Positions 48,601-56,962 of a DNA stretch of 64,000 bases are shown here, piece after piece. Every line of letters starts with the position of its first letter. The stretch's first letter is position 1. The notes below the pieces were generated by a model. The model was not told the DNA's origin. It saw nothing but the letters and a program-made list of their open reading frames with translations, and made no database searches. Made by a program: the position numbers and the translations under genes. This DNA is from Vigna angularis. Its lineage: Eukaryota; Streptophyta; Magnoliopsida; Fabales; Fabaceae. Location of the stretch: contig NC_068976.1 in NCBI RefSeq assembly GCF_016808095.1, positions 27,636,871-27,700,870 of the forward strand. Reading direction: 5' to 3'.

Positions 48601-49838
48601 TTAGAGGTCCTGTCTGATAAAGAGGGGTGTGGTTGGTATTGTTGTTGAGGTGGTCTGTTCGAAGGTCCAGCTTGTCCTTGGCCCATGCTTGGGTGCGGTC
48701 TCCATCCTTGATTAAAGTGATTGTTACAGTTTTGATTACCCATATAGTTCACGTCTTCTTGGGTATTGACCTGCATAGCACAATGACCATTAGCATGTTC
48801 TCCACCACACAATTCACACCCTTGATGTTGGGCTTGTGAAACATTCTGGAGTTCTTTTGGCAATTGAGAGAGTTTGTTCATGAGCGCTTCAAGCTGTTGG
48901 GTCATTATCTTGTTTTGGGCTAATAGAGCGTCCTGAGATTGTAGTTGAAAAACGCCTTTTTGCTGAGCCCTTTCATTCTGCAATTCACTGTCATTTGCAG
49001 CCATGTTTTCTATTAGCTCATGAGCTTCTTCTGGTGTCTTCCAACGGATATTTCCTCCAGCTGAGGCATCTAACATCAATTTGGTTTGGGATCTCAATCC
49101 TCCCAAAAACATGTTGAGAACGGTAGGTTCATCAAAACCATGAGTGGGTGTCTTTCTCAGTAGCCCTTTGAATCTGTCCCAGGCTTGACTCAAAGTCTCA
49201 TTAACATCCTGCTGAAAAGATGAAATCTCCTGTTTCCCTTTGTTAACCTTGGACTGTGGAAAGAATTTGTTGAGGAATTTTGCCACAACATCCTCCCAAG
49301 TAGTGAAACTATTTTCAGGGAAAGAGTTTAGCCACATCTTCGCATTACCTCCCAAGGAGAATGGAAATAAGCTGAGTCTTATTGCCTCATCTGGCACTTG
49401 ATGGATCTTTACAGTGTTGCAAATTTCCAAGAAAGTTGCCAAATGATTATAAGGATTCTCGTGTGATAGGCCATTGAATTGATTACTCTGCACCAGATGG
49501 ATGAGAGCAGGCTTCATTTCCATGTTCACAGCATTTACCCGTGGTCGAGCAATACTATTAAAGTGGAGCGGTCCTGCGAAAGTAGAGTAATCTTCCAAGG
49601 TGCGCCTTGCTTGTCTATCACCATTGCCATTCATATCATCACCCATATCCCCCATTTCCTGATTAGCTGTGGAAGAGTTTGGTTGCTCAGAGATTACAGG
49701 TGCGGGAGAAATGTCTCTCGAAGTTCTGTTTTCTCTCCTTCTTCGGCTATTGTTTCTTCTTGCTGTCTTTTCAACTTCAGGATCCAATAGAAGAGGTTCA
49801 ACTGATGGTGTGCTTCTAGTACGAATTTTTCTCTGCAT
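45606..49838 (-). CDS. gag-protease-RT-RNase H polyprotein of the Athila-like element, 1410 residues
   Basis: Makes the capsid-like protein and enzymes for reverse transcription of the element. The frame is uninterrupted. Gag is at about residues 110-270 (LATFLEICNTVKIHQVPDEA, FLNKFFPQSK), with a short zinc-knuckle motif at 341-353 (CELCGGEHANGHC). A Lys/Glu-rich low-complexity linker spans 465-545. Aspartic protease is at 640-660 (ALIDLGASINLMP). RT is at about 915-1130, with KLNKATRKDHFPLP, MPFGLCNAPATFQ and the active site FMDD at 1085-1088. RNase H is at about 1225-1345 (MCDASDYAIGAVLGQ, TTEKEFLAIVYALEKFRPYL). The start at 49,838 is the first Met after the primer site. A single TAG then separates integrase. 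Apart from that and the deletion it is nearly intact, so the insertion is recent. It is antisense to the host element. Confidence 0.93.
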   Translation of the reverse strand: MQRKIRTRSTPSVEPLLLDPEVEKTARRNNSRRRRENRTSRDISPAPVISEQPNSSTANQEMGDMGDDMNGNGDRQARRTLEDYSTFAGPLHFNSIARPRVNAVNMEMKPALIHLVQSNQFNGLSHENPYNHLATFLEICNTVKIHQVPDEAIRLSLFPFSLGGNAKMWLNSFPENSFTTWEDVVAKFLNKFFPQSKVNKGKQEISSFQQDVNETLSQAWDRFKGLLRKTPTHGFDEPTVLNMFLGGLRSQTKLMLDASAGGNIRWKTPEEAHELIENMAANDSELQNERAQQKGVFQLQSQDALLAQNKIMTQQLEALMNKLSQLPKELQNVSQAQHQGCELCGGEHANGHCAMQVNTQEDVNYMGNQNCNNHFNQGWRPHPSMGQGQAGPSNRPPQQQYQPHPSLSDRTSKLEDTLQQFMQVSISNHKSTEASIRNLEIQVGQLAKKLEEKPDKSFGANTETNPKEECKAITTRSGKLLVSGEKKNSEESDERKDENETKSENRKEEENERKENENSVSGEKEKEEEDERRKRKEKEVERPLPYPQIYTRKDKEKQFGRFMDIFKQLEIKIPFSEALQQMPAYAKFMKELLTKTRKYIEEETIEVQGNCSAIIQKLLPPKFKDPGSFIIPCTIGKLAIGKALIDLGASINLMPFSLFEKIGELELKPTRMSLQLADRSIKYPLGVVEDVLVRVDKFVFPVDFVIMEMEADVEVPLILGRPFMKTARVLIDVDDGKLKVRVEDEEVNFNVFEAMSHPTDEGACFQVDVLEEACITVEREIHVSSPLIKTLIDARESLNEEEERMIEERLTDLDVLKEIPSHEVQIEDIKTDVMMEEKKLELKILPSHLKYVFLDEGNNKPVIISSSLSSAEEKKLIEVLKRNKGAVGWSISDLKGISPTYCMHRIFMEDDFKPATQPQRRLNPIMKEEVRKEVLKLLEAGIIYPISDSTWVSPVQVVPKKGGMTVICNEKNELIPTRTVTGWRMCIDYRKLNKATRKDHFPLPFMDQMLERLARQAFYCFLDGYSGYNQIAVDPKDQEKTAFTCPFGIFAYRKMPFGLCNAPATFQRCMQAIFSDLVEKCIEVFMDDFSVFGSSFDLCLANLETVLKRCIQTNLILNWEKCHFMVTEGIVLGHKISSKGIEVDIAKVEVIEKLPPPTNVKGIRSFLGHAGFYRRFIQDFSKIAKPLSNLLVKDTPFELNEECLKAFEALKAKLISAPVIISPDWNKDFELMCDASDYAIGAVLGQRREKVFHTIYYASKVLNGAQLNYATTEKEFLAIVYALEKFRPYLIGSKVIIYTDHAAIKYLLTKPDSKPRLIRWVLLLQEFDVHIHDKKGSENVIADHLSRLINDEVTSKEEEIRESFSDETVLHIQQRPWFADIANFKAAGILPDDLSWQQKKKFLNDAKQFV

Positions 49839-49973
49839 TCACTAGAAACAACAATACTAGAGCACAAGATTAACTTTAAGATCACTAAAACAAATTTATT
49901 CACAGTATAAAGAATATAAGAATAAAGCCTAAGTTGGTTAAGAATTACACAACAGTAAAGTATTAACACCGAG

Positions 49974-49991
49974 TCCCCGGCAACGGCGCCA
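49974..49991 (-). other. Primer binding site, tRNA-Asp type
   Basis: On the minus strand TGGCGCCGTTGCCGGGGA, the sequence complementary to the 3' end of tRNA-Asp used by Athila/Tat elements, six bases inside the LTR edge at 49,998. Confidence 0.9.
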
Positions 49992-49997
49992 AAAACT

Positions 49998-51230
49998 TGT
50001 TAACTTTCTGGCAAGTGTACCAAATCGTTCTAAGTAATAAACCGGTAAGACCGGATATCGTTTCCCAAGAGACTCGTGTAATACTTTAAGACCGTATAAT
50101 AAGTTAACTAACTTAGACTAAGAATAACATCATTTTGGTATGATTCAAGTGTAATAAAATTTACATTCATAAATATGTGATAAAATGAACGTCTTAGAGG
50201 CTAAAAGATTGAAAATGGTTAATGGATGATGAAACAATATGGATGAGATGTTGGAGAATGATTGTAATTACTACGCTATCATGCAAATGCACATTACTAC
50301 TTCATCAATTGATTGCGTTTGTCAACCTTCCTACTATACTTAGACCCAATTCCTTGGTAGAAAAAGCCTAGACTCACTTTTGCAGTCCCAATTCCTTGGT
50401 AACCTAGAAAGTTCATCTGCATTACAATTAGAGGTTTATGACAACTAAAGGATCAAGCTCCATTCCTAGATACAATCTCCTATAGGTGTTAATTCCAGTT
50501 CAAGATCCACACAATACTTTCCAATATCTAGCAAATCTTAGAATCATGCTATGGTTGATCAAGTCACAACAAGCTTTAAGAGAAGGAAATTAAACACTCA
50601 CAATCAAATGAAAGAAGCTTAAATTCATTAAACTCAAGTGCATTTACATGAAAGTTTCGTAACTACATCATTCCCCAACAAATTGAAATTAGTTCTCCAT
50701 AGTCATGGAGAACTTGAGCTTACAATGGAGAAAAATGGAAGAATGGAGATCCAAGGAGGAAGGATGGAGAGTTTCCACTGCCCAAAACCAGCTCCCTTAG
50801 GTCCGAAAATGGTGTTCCAAGCTTCAGCCGCCAAGATCATGCCACCCTCAGTTACAGAATGCTTTAAATAGATCTAGGGTTCCAGGTCAGCAGAGGTCGC
50901 GCCCGGGCGCCCCTCCTCAGTCGCGCCCAGGCGCGAAGCTCTCGCAGAAGGTCGCGCCCGGGCGCCCTCTTGGTCGCGCCCAGGCGCGGAGCTCTCGCAG
51001 ATTGTCGCGCCCAGGCGCCCTTTTGGTCGCGCCCAGGCGCGGAGCTCGCGCAGATGGTCGCGCCCAGGCGCCCTTTTGGTCGCGCCCGGGCGCGAGGCTT
51101 GCGCAGAAAATGAATCCTGCCTCCTTCTTCTTGGGCTCTTAGGCGTGAACTTCCTTTCCTGCTCCATCAGATCCTGCTTTTGAATCCTTTTCTTGCTCCC
51201 ATTCTTGGTAAATACAGTACTTCTCTAACA
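49998..51230 (-). repeat. 5' LTR of the Athila-like element
   Basis: Inner edge at TGTTAACTTTCTGG (49,998) next to the primer site. The outer edge is proposed at CTCTAACA (51,230), because LTRs of this type start TGTTA; it cannot be checked, since the partner LTR is lost. A TATA-like CTATTTAAAG (minus strand) lies at about 50,866-50,876. It contains the GC-rich tandem repeat listed separately. Confidence 0.75.
50895..51108. repeat. GC-rich tandem repeat in the Athila-like LTR, four units of about 53 bp
   Basis: Each unit has two GTCGCGCCC(A/G)GGCGC motifs, one followed by CCCTTTTG or similar and one by GGAGCTC and GCGCAGA. Some motifs contain the palindrome GCGCCCGGGCGC. It lies just downstream of the TATA-like site on the minus strand, so it would be in the transcribed leader. 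Confidence 0.93.
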
Positions 51231-51385
51231 GCTTGCAATTCTCCTACAAATTTGAGGAATTAATGATGAAAACTTGTATGTAACGCTTAAGCTGGACTTA
51301 TTCGCAAACTTAGATAAAAAGGGAGGATTAAACATGTTTCAAGCTTAAAAAGGGTAGATTTGGTACAAGAATTGGTTCAAAGATA
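51231..51385 (+). other. Leader between the nested LTR and the 440-residue ORF
   Basis: Internal DNA of the large element. Nothing specific seen. Confidence 0.5.
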
Positions 51386-52708
51386 ATGGTAAAAATTACC
51401 GTTATCAATATTGATGAGGTTCAAATTCATTTTAATGCTTTTGATCTAGTTAAAGTTGAACCCATAAAACCTGCCATTGATACTGCTGTTTTGATGCCTG
51501 CACACACTCACATTTTAGATTCATTCTTTCACGCAGAACACATTGATATACCTGATGTTGTTTATGATGTGTGCACTGAGCCTGATCACAGTTTTGATGA
51601 TAATTCTGTGCAATGTGCTGACTCAATTGATTCCGTTGTTGTTGCTGAAGACAATTTTTATGAGTCAATACAGGTTTATTCTAACCTTGAAACTCCCACT
51701 GCCACATCTGAATTTCCTATGCCATTTGATGCATTTGATTGTATTTGCTTAGATCTTATAGAGCCTGTTGTTAACACTGCTGAACTTATTGACTCTAAGG
51801 TTATTAAAGCAACATTTGAAATTGAGCATATTGATGTGTCTATTGCTGTTAAAGAGTTATACACTGATTTTGACACTATTTCAATTGATGGTAGCTGTGC
51901 AGAATGTGATGTTGTGGCCACTGAATCCTCTCATACTAGTGAGGTTGTCTTTGATGAATTAGTCCAGGTTAACTCTGAATTTGATATTGCTACTGGTATA
52001 GCTGAAATGCACACTGTTTCCAATATCTTGCATGCTTTACCTGATTTTCCTGATACTTCTAAGCATTTTAAACTGCTAGACACAATCTTTGTTGTGCATC
52101 ATACAAACACACCTACTGATGGGTGTTCTGACTTGAATGCATATGCTCTTGATGATCTGTTGAATGATTATGCTCTTACCTCTGACAATTATGCAAAGTT
52201 TGATGATTTAATTGTGCATATTCACCTTGATCTGGATGTTGCAAATGATACATTTAGTGCAGGCACTGATCTTGAGGAGGCTGTGTATACTGAAGAGAAA
52301 AAGGAAGTCCTAGTTGATGCAGAAGAGGATGCCAATACTGCTCAAGGATGGAACACACAGAGTCAATATCTGAGGACTAAGGATTCTGCTGTTATTGCTG
52401 ACATACTTAATGCAGAATTGAAAGAAGCTGCTGATTTGAAAGAGGACAAAAGCACTGAAACATTTTTTCTGGATGAAGGGGGCATAGCTAATTCTGCAGG
52501 GAGCTGGAAAGAGCTAATGCATATCTTGGATGACCATGGAGAAACACCAAAAACAATAAGCCATTTCTTTACATTCTCTTTAATTGTAGTTATAGATTTT
52601 TTTCTAATAGCTTGCATCGTAATAGATAGTATAGTAAATAATGTGATAGAAAATATGCTCTTTTATATAAAAATTAAAAAAATTAATTTTGATCTCTGGC
52701 CCATTTGA
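51386..52708 (+). CDS. Unrecognised acidic 440-residue protein of the large LTR element
   Basis: An intact frame with no resemblance to gag, protease, RT, RNase H or integrase that I can see. The protein is strongly acidic (Asp, Glu) with few basic residues until the end. Residues 16-110 and 114-207 are a degenerate tandem repeat with a period of about 98: FNAFD and FDAFD, IDTAVL and VNTAEL, AEHIDIPDVVYDV and IEHIDVSIAVKEL, SIQVYSNLETPTA and LVQVNSEFDIATG. A weaker third copy may span 208-290. Residues about 390-425 are hydrophobic (SHFFTFSLIVVIDFFLIACI), suggesting a membrane segment, followed by a short Lys-rich end. It lies upstream of a purine-tract-like motif, a place where Athila elements carry the end of pol or an extra ORF. 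An envelope-like role is possible but unproven. A host-gene capture is the alternative. Confidence 0.7.
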   Translation: MVKITVINIDEVQIHFNAFDLVKVEPIKPAIDTAVLMPAHTHILDSFFHAEHIDIPDVVYDVCTEPDHSFDDNSVQCADSIDSVVVAEDNFYESIQVYSNLETPTATSEFPMPFDAFDCICLDLIEPVVNTAELIDSKVIKATFEIEHIDVSIAVKELYTDFDTISIDGSCAECDVVATESSHTSEVVFDELVQVNSEFDIATGIAEMHTVSNILHALPDFPDTSKHFKLLDTIFVVHHTNTPTDGCSDLNAYALDDLLNDYALTSDNYAKFDDLIVHIHLDLDVANDTFSAGTDLEEAVYTEEKKEVLVDAEEDANTAQGWNTQSQYLRTKDSAVIADILNAELKEAADLKEDKSTETFFLDEGGIANSAGSWKELMHILDDHGETPKTISHFFTFSLIVVIDFFLIACIVIDSIVNNVIENMLFYIKIKKINFDLWPI

Positions 52709-54839
52709 ACATGTTTTCCTTTTCTTTTAGCCTTATAGTTTTAGGTTTTAGCTTTTCAGTTTTGTTCTGTACATTTCTTGTTCAAATTTGTGTTTGTTCA
52801 ATTCAATTTTTTGTATAATTCTGATTTGTTTGATCTGTATATACTTGTTGCTGTTTTAGAACTTTACCCACTCACACATTGAGGGCAATGTGCCTCTTAA
52901 GTGTGGGGGTGGGAAGGTATAGGTTGGTTTAAATTTTTTGTTTTGATGTATATAGCTTTAATAGCATCTGTTTTTGAGTAAAATAGGGGTAAATTTTTTA
53001 TTTCTGAGCTGTTTTTCTTTGACTTAGGTCTGGTTTAGTTTTAAATACCTAGAGTAGTTTCCCATTCTTGTTTTAGCCTGTAAATACCTATTTTTGTTAC
53101 TAATCTGTTTTAGTTTAGTTTTTAGCTTTGTTGTTAATAGTTCTTTAGGTTTTTACAGTTCATTCATTTTCTGGTTTATGTTGTTTTAGCTTAGGATCTT
53201 TTACTGTTTTTTAATCTGTTTTAGAACTTCTTTTAGATCCCTTTTCTTTTCTTCTTTCTATTATTTTCTCTTCCTTATGTTAGTTACTTGTTCTGTTTTA
53301 AGCTCTTGATTCGTTTCATGCTTTGCTTCAAGTTTTAATTAGGATTTTCTTCATAATTAGGTTCTATTTTCTTTCTGCTACTGTTTTTAAAATTTTTCTG
53401 AATCTGTTTAGCTTTCTTTTTGTCAATTCTCTATTCTGGTTATATTGCATATGTCAGGTAGCTTATATGAATAGTTTAGGTTTATCTTCTGTCAATATAT
53501 TAGGTAGTTTAGGACTGACTCCAGGTTCCTTTTATTTCTCTAACCTTTGTTTCTATTCTTTTAGATTCTGTTTTATGCTTATCTTCATTCTTTGGTGATG
53601 TCATTCAAATTTTAGCTTTATTTCCTTAGATTAGAATTGTCAATAGTAGACTTAGCTTTGGATTTGGGTAGAAGTAGTTCTAGCATTAATTTTTACAGTC
53701 TTTAGTTCATTTCAATTCAGTAATTGTTACATAGGATGAGTAGCAAGTCAGTTTTAACAAATTTTAAACCCTTGAGAGATTTTGGGCCAGTTTTTGTCTT
53801 TCTTGTGTGATAACATGCATGTTTAATTTTCATTCTGATTTTGCATTGATTCTTTATTATGTGCTCGCTCTTGGTAACTTTAAATATGATATAGGCATCC
53901 TTCATTTTTCCAGTTTAGCTTATCCATTTCATTCCTTACCATTGCACCTTATATTGAGCCTTAGCCTCTTTTCTTTGTTTTCCATCCATTTCAAGCCATT
54001 TCCCCCAACCAATCATTCCTTAGAGACTTGTGAGATGTAGGGAGAAGTCTAAAACTTGGTGAGTGCATGAAAAAGAGTGAGGCCAGAAGTGAAAAAGAAA
54101 AGAAAAAAAATGTGTTGAAAACAAAAATCTGGTTTGGTTGAAAAAGAAAGAAACAGGTCTGGAAATGAGAAAAATCAGAAAAAGAAATTGAAAAAGAGAC
54201 CTGAAATGAATGAAATAGAAAGAGAACCAGAGAAAAAGAAAGAAAAAAATCATCTGGCCAAAGTCTGAGAAAAAAAGTATGTCCTGAGTTCTAGTTTTAT
54301 CCCTTTTTCTTCACATTTCTCTACTCATTTCAGTTCCCATTCTTTTCTGTGTTTCCATTTCATTCCATGAACATTACAAGCCAATTAAAGACCTATTGAT
54401 TTAGAGAAGCCTTGAGTCAAGCACTGTCATTTAGAGTCTTTTCAAAGTTGTGAATGGTAGTTGGCATGACATGATGGAGTGAAACAGGATTGTCCCTAAA
54501 CACTTGAGTGATTTGAGTGCATACACTACACCCTGTGAGGTTGAGACTGACTGCTACTTGTTCATATGTTTGCTTTGCTGAGATAGATTGGATTAAGCTG
54601 TTATAATGCTTGCTGGAATTGCTGAAGTTTGAATCTTAAGTTGAGAATTCTTTTGGTGCAGTTCTGATTTGATGAAATAGCTAGAATTGGTTTGATTTTG
54701 CAGGTTTGAATAAGCTGAAATAGGATTTAGAAGTTTCTTGTTATGTGTTTAGACTTTTCCTTTGTAGATTGAGTCTTTCTTATTCCTTTTCTTTTTAGTT
54801 TGTCCCTGCCCGGAGGACAGTTGTCTAAGTGTGGGGGTG
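52709..54839 (+). other. Long non-coding 3' region of the large element, with two purine tracts
   Basis: Starts after the ORF. TTGAGGGCAATGTGCC and AAGTGTGGGGGTGGGAAGG at 52,881-52,918 form the first purine-tract motif. T-rich DNA follows, then a purine-rich AAAGAAAGAAA zone (54,080-54,280), and the real PPT AAGTGTGGGGGTG at 54,827-54,839. Small frames here have no recognisable product. Confidence 0.7.
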
Positions 54840-56789
54840 TGATAACACTCTAGATTTACATATTTTTTTCTGTTAAAAATCATTTCTTAGATTTCTTTAG
54901 TTTTTAATTTCTTAGATTTAGGTTAGTTTTATGTTTTTCTCTTAATTCTTTAGTTTTATAAAATTCTAGTTAAAAATAAGTTTTTAGATGTAATTTTTAG
55001 TTTTTGTTAATTAGTAGGAAAATAATAATTTTTTAGAATATCTTTAATAAAAAATAAATATTTCTTTTTAATTGTTAGATTTTATTTTCTTTTCTTTAAT
55101 TTGATTGTTTTTTTGGTGCAGATATGAAATAAATTGGGCTTCTATGCTGACTGGACTGGCACTGAGTCGCTGAAATTGGGTGCTACAAGTAAAAATTTGA
55201 ATGTTGCTGCTGCATTGGAGAATTGGGCCATTTGAGCTGCCACTGCATTAGGCTGAAAGTGAATTGGGTGCATGGGCTGATTTCAATTAAGTGGAACGAT
55301 GTCGTTTTGGAGAGACTGAAGATGTTGTTGCAGGGGTCTTTACTTTTGTGATTTCATTTGGCAGAAAACGCTCTTGAAAGTGAGGGCATGTGCTGGGCAG
55401 AGAGAAGTGAGACGAGAAAGGAAGAAGAGGAGCGCGGCACTCTGACCATAGCTGACCGGAGAAGCTGACTGGCGAGCAAATGGAGCTGACTGGAGATGCC
55501 ACGTGGAGGGCGAAGATTGAAGCGTCCAAGTGAAGCGAGGTTCCCCTCTCCTAATTTTTCCTCTTTCTCTTTTCGTTCTCCAACCCTATATAAAGGGGGT
55601 TTTCACCATGTAAATAGAGAGATAGAGAACACTTCTTCACACACTTTTTACCCTTTCAGTTTACAGTTCTCCGTTCTAGAGTTTAGGGTTTTATTCGCTT
55701 TTCTTAGAGTAGAGATATTGTTCGTGATTCTGGATTTCGCTGATGAGATTCATGGAACTGTGACAATCCGTGAGCTCCTCATTTAGTGATGTCTGGTATA
55801 ATGTGTGTAATTTTCCTTTTTCATATTAATAAAATTCGATTTCGTGTTTTGCTTTTATTCTTGTTTGTTGTATTGAGATTGTTCTGTGTTCTTGATTTCT
55901 GCCATTGTTATGTTTTGAGAAAATGATTTGGATTCTGATTCTCTACAATTTTATGATTTCTTTCGGAATTAAATGTCTCCATAGTGAGCATTTTTCATCG
56001 AGATGTCTTCTCGAGACAGAGAAAAGTCCAATGCATAAAAATTGATTCAAATTTGTGTTTCTTGAATTTGTTTGTGAATTTTAGATTGATGAATAGGCTA
56101 ATGAACCTTGATTGGAAAAATGAGTGGAAAGAGTCAAATTAAAGTTCTGAAATATGAACTAGAATACCCTGGATTGGGATTCACATTATCATGATGTCTT
56201 CTTGAGAACTCTAAGCACTCTTTTATTCATATCAATGTACATTCACCTATGAAATCAATTTTGTCTTTGCTTTTGATAGTGATAGTTGAAGTTCAGTTTG
56301 AGTTTTGATGTTCCAGTTGTTTACTTTGAGTATTTTAGAATTTATGATCTGCTTTACTTCTGTTTCAGCCTTTACATTCTTGTTGATATGATGCTTTTCA
56401 ATCTTGAGTTTTAAGTTCTTTTCAATTTGGTTTTATTTCTGATTTTGTTCCAGTTTTAGTATATAGGTTTTGTTTTGGATATAAATAGGTTTAATCTCTT
56501 CATTACTTTAGCTTAGATTTTATTTCTTTATTTTCTTCCTTCTTTTATTTTAAAACAGATTATAGTTTCGCTTTTCTTAATTTTTTAATTTCTGTGTTTT
56601 CATTTTAAATGTCCCCACCTGTTTAGTAGTAGTTAGTAAGTAAATAATTAGTAAATAAATACAAGACTTAACTCTACATTTTAAAACTTAATTTTGTTGA
56701 GTCCTAGGATTGATATTCTGGTTGCCTTATGCTACATTAGTGGGGACCAGATTTTGTTCTGATTTTAGGCGACAAAAATCAGTTTAACA
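54840..56789 (+). repeat. 3' LTR of the large element
   Basis: 1,950 bp from TGATAACAC to TTTAACA. A promoter-like CCCTATATAAAGGG is at about 55,584-55,598, and AATAAAATTCG polyadenylation-type signals are near 55,846. Its first 496 bp match the left remnant. Confidence 0.92.
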
Positions 56790-56794
56790 CACAT

Positions 56795-56962
56795 AATTAA
56801 ATATCTAGTCCTAAAAGAATATGTTAAAGAAAAGAAAGTGGTCATTGAGCATGTTAGTATTGAGTTAATGCTTATCAATCCTTTAACTAAAGGCATGCCA
56901 TTAAAATTTTTTAAGGATCATTTAATGAAAATTGGACCTACTTCCATGTCTAACAATCATTA
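56795..56962 (+). pseudogene. Copia RNase H fragment, right half
   Basis: Continues the frame of 44,175-44,277: KYLVLKEYVKEKKVVIEHVS, then LINPLTKGMPLKFFKDHLMK and a stop at TAA. It matches the usual end of a copia RNase H. The large gypsy-type element inserted between the two halves. Confidence 0.82.

Larger units (their letters stand above)
44774..51230 (-). mobile_element. Athila-like gypsy element, nested, 3' end deleted
   Basis: Minus-strand element: 5' LTR 49,998-51,230, primer site 49,974-49,991, gag-pol from 49,838 leftwards. It is cut off within the region after integrase at 44,774, so its 3' LTR is missing. The break falls at shared TGCA bases with the host LTR, as expected for a deletion by illegitimate recombination. 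Confidence 0.88.
44278..56789 (+). mobile_element. Large plus-strand LTR retrotransposon (TSD CACAT), Athila/Tat-like, non-autonomous, containing a nested element
   Basis: LTRs start TGATAACACTCTA. The right LTR is complete (54,840-56,789, ending TTTAACA); the left is a 496-bp remnant (44,278-44,773). CACAT flanks both ends (44,273-44,277 and 56,790-56,794). A purine tract (AAGTGTGGGGGTG) directly precedes the 3' LTR, and a second such motif lies at about 52,889-52,910, as known in Athila-type elements. The only coding region of its own that I see is the 440-residue ORF; gag, RT and integrase are not visible in the part that survives. An Athila-like element is nested in it on the opposite strand. 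Confidence 0.9.

Noticed and set aside
54020..54253. Phe-rich 77-residue minus-strand ORF
   Set aside because: Antisense reading of a purine-rich tract in the long UTR of the large LTR element.
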